Both the position numbers and the translations under genes were made by a program. From the NCBI GenBank assembly GCA_003141455.1, contig PLMA01000055.1:1-45382 (forward strand): a DNA stretch of 45,382 nt. Direction: 5' to 3'. The stretch comes from Chloroflexota bacterium. GTDB lineage: Bacteria > Chloroflexota > Limnocylindria > Limnocylindrales > CSP1-4. Positions 15,613 through 22,922 of this stretch are shown piece after piece (position 1 is the stretch's first letter; each line of letters begins with the position of its first letter). Under the pieces are notes generated by a model. That model saw nothing but the letters and a program-made list of their open reading frames with translations, had not been told where the DNA came from and did not search any database.

Positions 15613-16140
15613 TCAGCCGACGATCTCGAAGACGCGGCCCTGCTTGTCCAGGCAGAGAACGGCGCCCCAGATCCGATTGTCCTGGTGAGTCGCTCTCGCC
15701 GGCCAGCTGAAGTCAGGCGCCTTTTCGAGCGTCAGGCCGCTGTCGAGCTCGATGGTCGACTCCAGCTCGTAGCCGTTCTGGCCAAGTCCGTAGCAGCCCG
15801 CGGGCCAGGATCCAGGGTCCCTAGGGGCGGCGTAGTAGACCCACGGCGATGGTTTCGTCCCGGCCAAGAGCAGTTCACCCACGGCCGGCCTCGCCCCGCC
15901 GACGTTCGGGGGCACCCTGTACGTGCGTCCGTCATCGAACGTGAAGCCCGTGTAGCCGGTGGACCCTTCCACGCCTGTCTGTTCCGACGCGACAACGCCA
16001 GCCACTTCGAGGTAGCTCACCGGCCCGATGGTTGGCCGTCCACTCTCCACGTCGGTGCAACCCACGCTGGCGAGCGCGACGAGCAACAGAGCAGCCGCCA
16101 CCAACGCGGTCGATCGCGCGACTCGCCCGGTTCCAGGCAT
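15613..16140 (-). CDS. Small lipoprotein of unknown function
   Basis: 175 aa from ATG 16140, preceded by GGGAGGATGAGGG. A signal peptide with lipobox LASVGC marks it as a lipoprotein; the mature part is about 145 residues. I recognise no family. The body contains GYTGFTFDDGRTYRVPP, W-V-Y-Y-A-A-P-R-D, two cysteines that may pair, and IWGAVLCLDKQGRVFEIVG at the end, giving a beta-rich impression. It lies directly upstream of the esterase gene on the same strand with 45 bases between, so the two lipoproteins may be co-expressed. Confidence 0.65.
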   Translation of the reverse strand: MPGTGRVARSTALVAAALLLVALASVGCTDVESGRPTIGPVSYLEVAGVVASEQTGVEGSTGYTGFTFDDGRTYRVPPNVGGARPAVGELLLAGTKPSPWVYYAAPRDPGSWPAGCYGLGQNGYELESTIELDSGLTLEKAPDFSWPARATHQDNRIWGAVLCLDKQGRVFEIVG

Positions 16141-16314
16141 CGAACCCTCATCCTCCCCTTCTTCGCGGCCCACTCGAGAGCGCCACCACGCGCATTCCCG
16201 GCCTTCACGTATGAGACGGAGCAGATCGGATGTGCTCTGCCAGGTCGTCGCCACTGGCCAACACCGCGCCACAGTTGCCGTGCGCGAACCAGGGGCTTCG
16301 CCCTTGGCGCGGCG

Positions 16315-17013
16315 TCAGCCACGACCGGTTCTGGAGGCCTCGTCGCTGAGCCCGATCGGGTCGCGCACCACGATGCCCGCGCGAGTCGAGCTCACGAGTC
16401 CGGCCTGCTGCAGTTCGTGGATGGCTCGCGACACGACTTCGCGGCCCGAGGCGACCGCGTCGGCCAGCTCCCGCTGGCGCACGTGCGCGACGAGTGTGCC
16501 CTCAGCGTTGTGAACCGCCAGGTCGAGCAGCTGCCTTGCCACCCGCTGGCGCACGCCCAGGAACGCCTGATCGGCGATCTCATCGAAGGCCCGGAACAGC
16601 TGCCGCGCGAGTTCCTCGGCGCAGGCGCGTGCGACGGCGGGATCGGTCTTGAGCAAGGCCCGCATCACGTCGAGGCGCAGGGCTACGACCGAGGCGCTCG
16701 TGAGGGCTTGGATCGTAATCGGCGCCGGGCCGCCGAGGACGAGCGCGAGGCCAACTACCTCGCCGCTGCGTGTATATCGGATCGTGACCTGCCGACCGTC
16801 GGCCGAACTCAAGTAGGTCCGGAGCAGCCCATGGAGCACCACGATCACACGGCCGCGCTCCTCGTCGCGGTAGACGGTGCCGCCGGCTGGGACCTCGATG
16901 CGAACGGCGTCATCGAGAAGGCGCAAGGCGGCGGTCGCTGGGAGCGTGGCGAGAAAGCCCGGCGGGATGGCCTCCTGAGGCGGCGCGTTTCGATTTCTTG
17001 GGTGGTGCTCCAC
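16315..17013 (-). CDS. Crp/Fnr family transcriptional regulator
   Basis: 232 aa. Residues about 20-140 are a cyclic-nucleotide-type effector domain (VEVPAGGTVYRDEERGRVIVVLHG-like barrel with GEVVGLALVLGG). A long dimerisation helix follows, then a Crp-type HTH (about 165-215: VRQRELADAVASGREVVSRAIHELQQAGLV). There is no cluster of N-terminal cysteines as in Fnr, so oxygen sensing by an Fe-S cluster is unlikely. The cAMP-contacting R-S pair of Crp is not clearly present either; the effector is unknown. A short HTH fragment of the same type lies 1 kb away (18074-18250). Confidence 0.88.
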   Translation of the reverse strand: MEHHPRNRNAPPQEAIPPGFLATLPATAALRLLDDAVRIEVPAGGTVYRDEERGRVIVVLHGLLRTYLSSADGRQVTIRYTRSGEVVGLALVLGGPAPITIQALTSASVVALRLDVMRALLKTDPAVARACAEELARQLFRAFDEIADQAFLGVRQRVARQLLDLAVHNAEGTLVAHVRQRELADAVASGREVVSRAIHELQQAGLVSSTRAGIVVRDPIGLSDEASRTGRG

Positions 17014-17058
17014 CGCTCTCCTCGCCTCTGCACGCTCTCACAACGCTAGCGCACCGGA

Positions 17059-17253
17059 GACCCAATGGGAACCCTCGGTGCCGGAGCCCGATCGGAGGAA
17101 CCCATGATGGCCCGTGTCGAATACCGCATTGAACGCATCCCGCTCAACCGGGACGAGCCGCGCCTGCTCCAGCTCGTCGAGCGACTGGCTGAGCTTGGGC
17201 GTCAGGGCTGGCACGTGGCCAGTGTTGATCTGACGCCCCATCCGTCCTTCGAG
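17059..17253 (+). repeat. 195-bp direct repeat, copy A
   Basis: Identical over 195 positions to 18629-18823 apart from one base (G at 17069, A at 18639), 1,570 bases apart. The unit starts with GACCCAATGG and ends at TCCGTCCTTCGAG. It carries the ribosome site and the first 50 codons of a DUF4177-like gene. Both flanks differ completely between copies, so the boundaries are sharp. Confidence 0.95.
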
Positions 17254-17385
17254 CGCGGCGACGTACGCCACCCTCGTCGCGGCCTGGTTCGACGAGTTGT
17301 GCACCACGTAGCGCACGCCCCCCCGGCATCCAGGATAAATGTCCCCCGGTCCGCCTGGCTCGCATCCTCGTTCCAGACTCCGTAG
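17104..17385 (+). pseudogene. Truncated DUF4177-like gene (repeat copy A)
   Basis: The first 50 codons from ATG 17104 equal those of the intact copy at 18674, including GGAGGAACCC before the start. At 17253 the homology stops and the frame runs on into sequence antisense to a peroxiredoxin remnant, ending at 17385 with an unrelated Arg/His/Pro-rich tail. The conserved core (MMARVEYRIERIPL to GWHVASVDL) may still be made. The usual C-terminal strand (VTVLLERE) is lost, so it is most likely a broken duplicate. Confidence 0.7.
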
Positions 17386-17506
17386 AGCTTCGCAACGGCG
17401 CCCACCGGCCAGCGGTCGGAGAGGAACCGGCTGCGGTAGCCGCCCGGCGCTCGCGGCAGGCAGGGCGAAGGTCTGCCGCCTAGAACAGGAGGATGGCAAC
17501 CTCCGC
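17250..17506 (-). pseudogene. Peroxiredoxin (AhpC/TSA) remnant
   Basis: Pieces in different minus-strand frames line up with an AhpC/TSA peroxiredoxin. They are EVAILLF followed by a stop and AADLRPACRE (peroxidatic-Cys region, 17506-17450), then FLSDRWPVGAVAKLYGVW and RGTFILDAGG (17438-17319), then GVRYVVHNSSNQAATRVAYVAAL (17316-17250). The second frame change falls on a run of seven C (17318-17324). The remnant ends exactly at the right border of repeat copy A. Stops plus frameshifts make it non-functional unless the C-run is an assembly error. Confidence 0.6.
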
Positions 17507-17732
17507 GACACGCTACGCCAGGCCAGGGGCGCCGCTGTGACATCCGTCGGCTTGAGGATCTCCGTGTAGAGCAACCCCCGGGGATCCTTCCCAGTTGAGA
17601 CACCTGTACGTCACGCGATAACGAGCGGATGCACGTGACAAAGGTCACCTCTGGTTGGTAACGAAATCACCGACAGACCGGACGAGCTGGTGGATCGTAG
17701 AGGTCGTTTCCAAGAACCTGGAGGTAAGCGCC

Positions 17733-17945
17733 ATGACACGGATCGAGTACAAGGTCGAGTTTATCGTTCAGCACGAGACTGAGGAGAACCACCGCGCGGC
17801 GTTTCTGGCACAGCTCAGCGAGCTGGGCAAGGAGGGCTGGCGCCTCATCGCCATAGATGCACTTCGGCTCAGCCGTTCGGGCGTTTGGCAGGGGAAGCCG
17901 GGCGAAGGCCTCCCGATGCTCCTGATGCGCGAGGTCACCGCCTAG
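17733..17945 (+). CDS. DUF4177-like small protein
   Basis: 70 aa, ATG 17733 with CTGGAGGTAAGCGCC upstream. The pattern M-T-R-I-E-Y-K-V-x-F-I followed by LSELGKEGWRLIAIDA and a C-terminal strand (LPMLLMREV) is that of DUF4177-type small proteins (one alpha/beta module, function unknown). It is a distant paralogue of the genes at 17104 and 18674: same architecture (strand, helix with L-x-E-L-G-x-x-G-W) but low identity. A run of related small genes and fragments suggests local duplication. Confidence 0.65.
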   Translation: MTRIEYKVEFIVQHETEENHRAAFLAQLSELGKEGWRLIAIDALRLSRSGVWQGKPGEGLPMLLMREVTA

Positions 17946-18073
17946 CGCAGCCGGACTGGCAGGGCCGGCCCCTGAGCGGATCCGAGCGAGTCTTGCCGGA
18001 ACGCGAGGTGCCGATCGGCCGCACCGAAAGCCCCACCACTACGTCTGAGCGCGTCGCGTCCCTGGCTCACTGA

Positions 18074-18250
18074 TCATCCCGCAGCCTCCGGCCTGTCGGC
18101 CTCGAGCTCACGCGCAAGCCGCGTGGCGTCGAGGAGGACCACGAGTCGGTCGTGCCCCGTCTCGATGAGGCCGTCCGCCCGCATCTCATGCAGAGCTCGG
18201 GTGACCACCTCTCGAGACGAGGCGATCGAGTCGGCGTCGAGCGTCGAGGA
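18074..18250 (-). pseudogene. Crp-type HTH fragment
   Basis: The C-terminal 57 codons before the stop at 18074 read like the last part of a Crp/Fnr protein: DADSIASSREVVTRALHEMRADGLIETG compares with DAVASGREVVSRAIHELQQAGLVSS of the intact regulator at 16315. No effector domain precedes it; upstream the frame passes directly into a Toprim remnant. It is a decayed fragment, not a working regulator. Confidence 0.6.
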
Positions 18251-18310
18251 CAGGGTCATCGTGGTCGGCTCCGCCACCCCAGCCCCGGGAACGCTCCCAA
18301 CGCCGGGTGG

Positions 18311-18635
18311 CGGTTGTGCAGACTCGACGAGCGCCTCCCACGTCCTCCCGGGTACCACCGGTTGCGATGAAGTCCGCCGCATCGCCATGCTCGGGAGCGT
18401 CGGACCATCTGATGATCCACACGGCCGCGGCGATGGCGGCCAACGCCGTGCCGATCCTCTCTATGTGTGCCCGGCCAACACGGTCGTTGTCCGGCCGGAG
18501 ATCGACATACCTGCCAGCCAGCTCAGCTAGCGCCTTGGGTCCGGGTGTGGCCGCAGCCCCAGTGACAGTGCCGACCGCCTGGACACCAATCGCGAGCAAT
18601 GCTTCAGCGGCCTTCTCGCCCTTGAGGGGACCCAA
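18311..18635 (-). pseudogene. Toprim (primase-type) protein remnant
   Basis: Minus-strand translation gives KGEKAAEALLAIGVQAVGT, then GAAATP, ALAELAGRYVDLRPDNDRVGR, WIIRWSDAPEHGDAADFIATGGT and, after a one-base frameshift near 18340, WEALVESAQP. This is the order of a Toprim domain as found in phage- and plasmid-type primase/helicase proteins (E-G-E-K, P-D-N-D-x-x-G-x, G-D-A-A-D). The first Glu of E-G-E-K is missing because the remnant is cut at the left border of repeat copy B. Removing one G restores the expected E-D-W-E-A-L continuation. Confidence 0.65.
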
Positions 18636-18823
18636 TGGAAACCCTCGGTGCCGGAGCCCGATCGGAGGAACCCATGATGGCCCGTGTCGAATACCGCATT
18701 GAACGCATCCCGCTCAACCGGGACGAGCCGCGCCTGCTCCAGCTCGTCGAGCGACTGGCTGAGCTTGGGCGTCAGGGCTGGCACGTGGCCAGTGTTGATC
18801 TGACGCCCCATCCGTCCTTCGAG
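18629..18823 (+). repeat. 195-bp direct repeat, copy B
   Basis: Partner of 17059-17253 with one mismatch. Here the unit runs on into the complete 3' end of its DUF4177-like gene, so this copy looks like the source and copy A the truncated duplicate. Its left edge abuts the Toprim remnant. Confidence 0.95.
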
Positions 18824-18880
18824 GATGGACCAGTCACGGTCTTGCTGGAGCGTGAACTCGAAGGACAAGTCCTGGGTTGA
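18674..18880 (+). CDS. DUF4177-like small protein (intact copy)
   Basis: 68 aa from the first of two tandem ATGs, with GGAGGAACCC upstream. The layout is MMARVEYRIERIPL (strand), RLLQLVERLAELGRQGWHV (helix and turn), ASVDLTPHP, then GPVTVLLERELEGQ (strand). This matches the small DUF4177-type fold of unknown function and is related to the gene at 17733. The first 50 codons are duplicated at 17104. No partner gene is obvious; it sits in a zone of gene debris. Confidence 0.65.
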   Translation: MMARVEYRIERIPLNRDEPRLLQLVERLAELGRQGWHVASVDLTPHPSFEDGPVTVLLERELEGQVLG

Positions 18881-19343
18881 GTGGTGACCTTGGACGAGTG
18901 GCGGCCAAGTTGAGCGCCTAGCCACCGGCAAGCGCCAGCCGTACATAAGACACCCGCCAGCGAGCGCGTTGGGTTTCGGGGTTATGGGTTTACCCGTCAC
19001 TCCGCGCTTGGCATGCTTACCCCAGTCGAGTTCGAGACTCGGCATCAGACAGAGACAGTGGCCTGATTTCCAGAAACGCGACTCCACGAAACCCGGGGCA
19101 GCCCAGGAGCGCAACTGGACATGAAAGCCCTAGCTCTGATCATCATCCTGGTCGGCTCCGTCCTCGTCGTGGCGCCCGCGTCCGCAGGAATACGCCCGGT
19201 GCGATCGTTGCGTTCGCGGTCCTCGGGATCGGTCTGCGCCTGGGCCTGCTAACAGGTTGACTCCGGCCCGCCTGACCGCGCACATCCCGGCGATCGGTTA
19301 GGTGCCATGGCATCCGCTCCGCCCACCGTATAAGGACTGAACC
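18881..19343. other. Gene-poor scar segment
   Basis: Apart from the short membrane ORF at 19121 I see no gene, RNA or strong signal here. Nothing in either strand between 18881 and 19120 resembles a known protein. Confidence 0.5.
19121..19260 (+). pseudogene. Small membrane-protein ORF, probably frameshifted
   Basis: ATG 19121 with CAGGAGC upstream opens MKALALIIILVGSVLVVAPASA, a clean membrane helix or signal, and stops at 19252 after 43 codons with an Arg/Ser-rich end. In another frame the following bases read AIVAFAVLGIGLRLGLLTG and stop at 19260, a second hydrophobic helix. A single indel near 19190-19200 would join them into a small two-helix protein. I cannot tell mutation from sequencing error. 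Confidence 0.4.
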
Positions 19344-19490
19344 ATGACTTCCTCAACCACCGGCTCAGTCAGCCAGCGTTTCTCCTGGGTGGCCGTTCCC
19401 TGGCCCGTGTTCTTGATCGCGGGCGTGATGGTCGTTGGGCTGATGGCGCTGTCCGGGGCCTACGGTTTCCACGGGGACGAGATGTATTAC
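19344..19490 (+). pseudogene. Family 39 glycosyltransferase, N-terminal fragment
   Basis: From ATG 19344 the first 49 codons resemble the beginning of a GT39-type membrane transferase: a helix (WPVFLIAGVMVVGLMALSG) followed by AYGFHGDEMYY, the conserved first outward loop (usually G-Y-H-x-D-E-L-Y-Y). After 19490 the similarity ends in unrelated sequence that stops at 19565. It is a truncated gene, adjacent to short repeats and a tRNA. Confidence 0.55.
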
Positions 19491-19630
19491 CAGTCGACAT
19501 GCGGGTTCCGATCAAGGTGGCGGATGCCTGGCTGGCGCTGGTCAGCCCGCTCCCAACTCCCATGAAGGCTCCGAACGGGTTACCATGTCGCGGTTCTGGG
19601 TTCCCGCGCCGAATGGCTTCGTCGTCGAAT

Positions 19631-19738
19631 CAGATGCTCTACATGCTCTGTGCGGCGAGCGCCACCCGCAGCGTCGGATACAGATGCTCCTGATGCCCAT
19701 CCCACGGGCTGCCAAGACCAGTATCGGATCAGATGCTC
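19631..19738. repeat. CAGATGCTC repeated three times at ~50-bp spacing
   Basis: CAGATGCTC occurs at 19631, 19681 and 19730, each preceded by GAAT, GATA or GGAT. The nine-mer is the reverse complement of GAGCATCTG in the D-arm/anticodon-arm of the tRNA-Arg just downstream. GGATCAGATG is also present in that tRNA's anticodon arm. Confidence 0.5.
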
Positions 19739-19767
19739 GAAATGAGCGTGGAACCAGTCGCAACCGT

Positions 19768-19843
19768 GCGCCCGTAGCTCAGTGGATAGAGCATCTGACT
19801 TCGGATCAGATGGTCGGGGGTTCGAATCCCTCCGGGCGCGCCA
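19768..19843 (+). tRNA. tRNA-Arg (anticodon TCG)
   Basis: Complete cloverleaf of 76 nt. The acceptor stem is GCGCCCG (19768-19774) paired with CGGGCGC (19833-19839), followed by G73 and an encoded CCA (19841-19843). The anticodon stem is TCTGA/TCAGA with loop CTTCGGA; the anticodon is TCG (19801-19803), which decodes CGA and CGG. The T loop is TTCGAAT. tRNA 3' ends are frequent integration sites, and this one borders the scar zone. Confidence 0.95.
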
Positions 19844-19915
19844 GTTCTTAGCCTCGATTCTCGCGCACGCGCCGCTTTCCACCGCTCACGAGATTTTTCA
19901 AATCGCCCGGGACGA

Positions 19916-20009
19916 GAGTCAGGTTCCCGTTCGGGCGGCCGGTGGAGTCAGGTGCCCGCGATTTGAGTTTCGCGGAGTCATGTGCCCTCGGTTTGCGGAG
20001 TCAGATGCC
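19916..20009. repeat. Four GAGTCAGGTGCC-like repeats
   Basis: Starts at 19916 (GAGTCAGGTTCCC), 19945 (GAGTCAGGTGCCC), 19975 (GAGTCATGTGCCC) and 19998 (GAGTCAGATGCCT), with spacing of 29, 30 and 23 bases. The last three are preceded by GTG or GCG. They look like degenerate direct repeats of the kind found at ends of mobile elements, or clustered protein-binding sites. Confidence 0.6.
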
Positions 20010-20176
20010 TGTGAGCTCGGTTTGCCTTCAAGTTGGCTTGAACCAGGCAATGTCCTGACGCGACGTCAGATCGCCAATTCGCCGGAGGCGAACTCCACCG
20101 GGGTAATGGGCCGTATCCGGCACCCCGCTCGGCTCGCTGCCACGGCATGGGCGATGCATCGCGGCGTAGCCCACCA

Positions 20177-20206
20177 TTGAGTAGAGGCGGAGACGTCTCT
20201 ACTCAA
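20177..20206. other. Perfect 10-bp stem hairpin
   Basis: TTGAGTAGAG (20177-20186) and CTCTACTCAA (20197-20206) are perfect inverted repeats around GCGGAGACGT. No T-run follows, so it is not a typical intrinsic terminator. It could be a terminal inverted repeat relic or a structured RNA element. Confidence 0.5.
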
Positions 20207-20429
20207 GGTCCCCGGTTTGGCCGTAACCCATGGGATCGACTCCTCGGCTGACTGCCGTGTTCCCAGGGTAATACGGCCACGTGCCGTGGCCCCCGTTTGA
20301 AGCGAGAGCCGCGGCACGAGACCGGAAGAGAAGGGAGGGCCACCTAGAGGCGATCCTATGCGGGATCGCGGACATGGCGGTCCGCACCGTGCCAGCCCGA
20401 CTGCTGGACGGAGGCGCATCGCCCGGCCG

Positions 20430-21380
20430 TCAAGCAAGCAGGTGGGGAGGCACATGGTTCTCCAGCCTCTCGCCGGCCGCGAACCGCCGGATCTGGTCGC
20501 CGGCGAGGGCGTAGGCGCGGCCGAGCGACCGGCGCGAGTCGCCGGCCACGTGCGGGCTGATCAGGACCCCCGGCAGCCGCCAGAGCGGGTGATCCGGAGG
20601 CAACGGCTCGGGATCGGTCACGTCTAGGGCTGCACGCAAGCGACCGCTCCTAATAGCATCGACGAGGGCCGCCGTATCGACCGTCGCACCGCGCCCAGCG
20701 TTCACGAGGAGGGCGCCGGGCCGCAGCAGCCCGAGGCGCCGGCCGTCGAGCAGCCCGGCTGTCTCCGCACCGAGCGGCAGCAGATCGATGAGGATGTCAG
20801 CGGTCGGGAGCGCGCCATCGAGATCCTCTAGACCTAGGACTCCCTCCCGCCGCGCCCTGGCCACGCCGACGACCTCTACCCCGAAGGGCCGAAGCCGCGC
20901 TGCCACCGCGGAGCCGATCGACCCGAAGCCGAGGATGATAGCCCGCAGGCCGGCCAGCTCATAGGGCTCGAACGGGCGCCAGTCCGACGCGCTCTGGGCG
21001 TCGCGGGCCGCGATCAGGCCGCGCTGCATCGCCAGGATCGCCCCCACGACCCACTCCGCCATCGGGCCATCGTAGACGCCCCGAGCGTTGCAGACGACGA
21101 TCCCCGTGGGCACCCGCCCTCGGAGCCAATCGACGCCGGCGCTGAGCGTCTGGACGACGCGCAGGCGGGCCATCGCGCCGAGCTCGGCCAACACAAGCTG
21201 CCTCGCCCAGTCGGCTGGGACGAGGAGTTCGACCCGACTCAGGTCGGGCAGAGGGCCGGGCTGGCGGGGCAGGAGGACGACCTCGACGTTCGCCGGAAGC
21301 TCGCCCATGTGGTGCCGCTCGGGCACGTCGGGCAGGCAGACGACGACCGCCTCAAGTCGATCCCGGCGTCGCTCGCTCAC
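20430..21380 (-). CDS. D-2-hydroxyacid dehydrogenase
   Basis: 316 aa from GTG 21380, which has AAGGAGGAGG upstream. It has the NAD-binding motif GFGSIG (within AIILGFGSIGSAVAARL) and catalytic residues in order: Arg in VNAGRGATVD, Glu in DVTDPEPLPPDHPLW, and His in LISPHVAGDS. Family members reversibly reduce 2-keto acids to D-2-hydroxy acids (glyoxylate/hydroxypyruvate reductase, phosphoglycerate dehydrogenase and others). In this sugar locus it would handle a hydroxy acid or 2-keto sugar acid from the DapA-like or kinase branch. It is the last gene of the leftward set, 147 bases after the FGGY kinase gene. Confidence 0.88.
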   Translation of the reverse strand: MSERRRDRLEAVVVCLPDVPERHHMGELPANVEVVLLPRQPGPLPDLSRVELLVPADWARQLVLAELGAMARLRVVQTLSAGVDWLRGRVPTGIVVCNARGVYDGPMAEWVVGAILAMQRGLIAARDAQSASDWRPFEPYELAGLRAIILGFGSIGSAVAARLRPFGVEVVGVARARREGVLGLEDLDGALPTADILIDLLPLGAETAGLLDGRRLGLLRPGALLVNAGRGATVDTAALVDAIRSGRLRAALDVTDPEPLPPDHPLWRLPGVLISPHVAGDSRRSLGRAYALAGDQIRRFAAGERLENHVPPHLLA

Positions 21381-21527
21381 GCCCCGCCTCCTCCTTCCAG
21401 TGGCCGTCGCCCAGCCCGGCGGGTCTCGCAAGGATGACGGGCGTGGGAAGTAGGGGTGGCGCTCTCCTGCGGGGCTCGTCCGGCACTGGACGGCATCGGG
21501 ACACGGGCCGTCCGAGCCACGCGCCTG

Positions 21528-22922
21528 CTACGAGGTGGCGCTTGCAAGACGTTGTTCCGGCATTTGGCCGCCCTGGTATATCTGGCCCAACATAGCAGCG
21601 CCAAGCATTGAGGACTGATGCTGGAAGACGTACTCGAAGTCTCCCGTCCAGCGCCGCCGAGCCGCCAGCATGCCATGAATAGCTGCCCCGCCACCGGAGA
21701 TACCGATTCTGCGACTGAGAGAAACCAGCCCGCCGACTTCGCGGAGGTGGTCGCCCAGGTACTTGAGGTTGCCGCGTATGAGACTGAGCAGCAGGTCATC
21801 GCGAGTGGTCTCGAGGGTCAGCTCCGCGAGGCTTCCCGTGATGCGTTCCACCGCGTACCTGCTGCCGGCGAGGAAGGGCGCATACGAGGGGAGCTCCGCT
21901 TCTCGCCGATCCGCGTCCGGATCGGCGAGAAACCGCTCCAGCACACCTGGGACGTAGCTGCCGTAGAACTGATCATCATCGAGTTCCGAGCAGAACACGC
22001 GGCGAAACCAATCGAGGCCCTCCCCGCCCGCATTGAGGACGAAGAATGTGAGCCATCGCCCGGGGATGACGTGACACCGCACGTTGAAATCGGGCGAGGC
22101 GATCGGCCGGTCCGTGCAGACGTTGGCGATGTCGCATGTGCCGCTGATGATGTTGATGTCGCCGGGCCTGGTGAGGCCGCCGGACAGGGCGGCGAGCGCA
22201 GCGTCGTTTCCGCCGCATAGCACGATCGCGTCGCTGGGAATGCCCAGCTCGACGGCGATGGCCGGCAAGACCGGGCCGACTGGATCGAAGCTCTGAAATA
22301 GCGGCGGCAATCTATCTTCGGGGATACCGGCGAGCCGCAGGATCTCCTCGTTCCAGGTGAGATCATCGCGGGGAGTGTTGTACATCCCGGTGATCGAGCT
22401 CGTCGACGGATCTATCGCCCAGCGCCCCGTCATCCGCTTCACCAGGTAGGTGTTGCAGTGGCCGAACTTGACGGTCCGGGCCCACACGTCGGGACGACGG
22501 TCGCGGAACCAGAGGATGCTCGACAACGACGAACCGCCCGATACCGGCAGGTTGCACGTCTGGGCGAGGAACCGTTCCTCACCGACGATCTTCCGAATAG
22601 CCGCCGATTGCTCATGCGCGCGCCCATCGAGGAACAGCACAGCCGGCGCGAGAGCCGTCCCATCGGCTGCCATGGGGGTCAACCCCGGGGTTGTGACGGA
22701 GAGGGCAACGACGCCGACGTCGGCAAGCTCGGCCCCGATCTCGGCGCAGCATTCGCGCAGCGCCAACCACCACGTCTCGGGCTCGATATCCGCCTTGCCT
22801 TGGTCGTAGAGATGCGGTTCGTAGTCGCGGCGCGCCTCTCGCCGCTTCTCGAGCTCGGGGCTGAAGACGCCGAGCTTCAGGGCGCTCGTGCCGACATCGA
22901 TCGCCAGTATGTCCTGCTTCAT
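21528..22922 (-). CDS. FGGY family carbohydrate kinase
   Basis: 464 aa. The phosphate-1 motif is near the start (ILAIDVGTSALKLGVF). The substrate region has TTPGLTPMAADG and FLDGRAHEQS; the second domain has GGNDAALAALSGG, INIISGTCDIANV and the adenosine motif GISGGGAAIHGML. It should phosphorylate a ketose, alditol or similar sugar with ATP in the cytoplasm. It is shorter than typical xylulokinases (about 480-500 aa). Its ATG overlaps the stop of the DapA-like gene (ATGA), so the two are co-translated. Substrate is not predictable beyond the sugar/polyol class. Confidence 0.88.
   Translation of the reverse strand: MKQDILAIDVGTSALKLGVFSPELEKRREARRDYEPHLYDQGKADIEPETWWLALRECCAEIGAELADVGVVALSVTTPGLTPMAADGTALAPAVLFLDGRAHEQSAAIRKIVGEERFLAQTCNLPVSGGSSLSSILWFRDRRPDVWARTVKFGHCNTYLVKRMTGRWAIDPSTSSITGMYNTPRDDLTWNEEILRLAGIPEDRLPPLFQSFDPVGPVLPAIAVELGIPSDAIVLCGGNDAALAALSGGLTRPGDINIISGTCDIANVCTDRPIASPDFNVRCHVIPGRWLTFFVLNAGGEGLDWFRRVFCSELDDDQFYGSYVPGVLERFLADPDADRREAELPSYAPFLAGSRYAVERITGSLAELTLETTRDDLLLSLIRGNLKYLGDHLREVGGLVSLSRRIGISGGGAAIHGMLAARRRWTGDFEYVFQHQSSMLGAAMLGQIYQGGQMPEQRLASATS

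Larger units (their letters stand above)
19844..20429. other. Non-coding stretch after the tRNA
   Basis: No convincing gene on either strand. It contains four phased GAGTCAGGTGCC-like repeats (19916-20009) and a strong hairpin (20177-20206). There is no recognisable integrase. Confidence 0.5.

Noticed and set aside
19844-20429. An integrase or transposase gene next to tRNA-Arg
   Set aside because: Looked for on both strands because of the scar zone, but no frame shows catalytic motifs.
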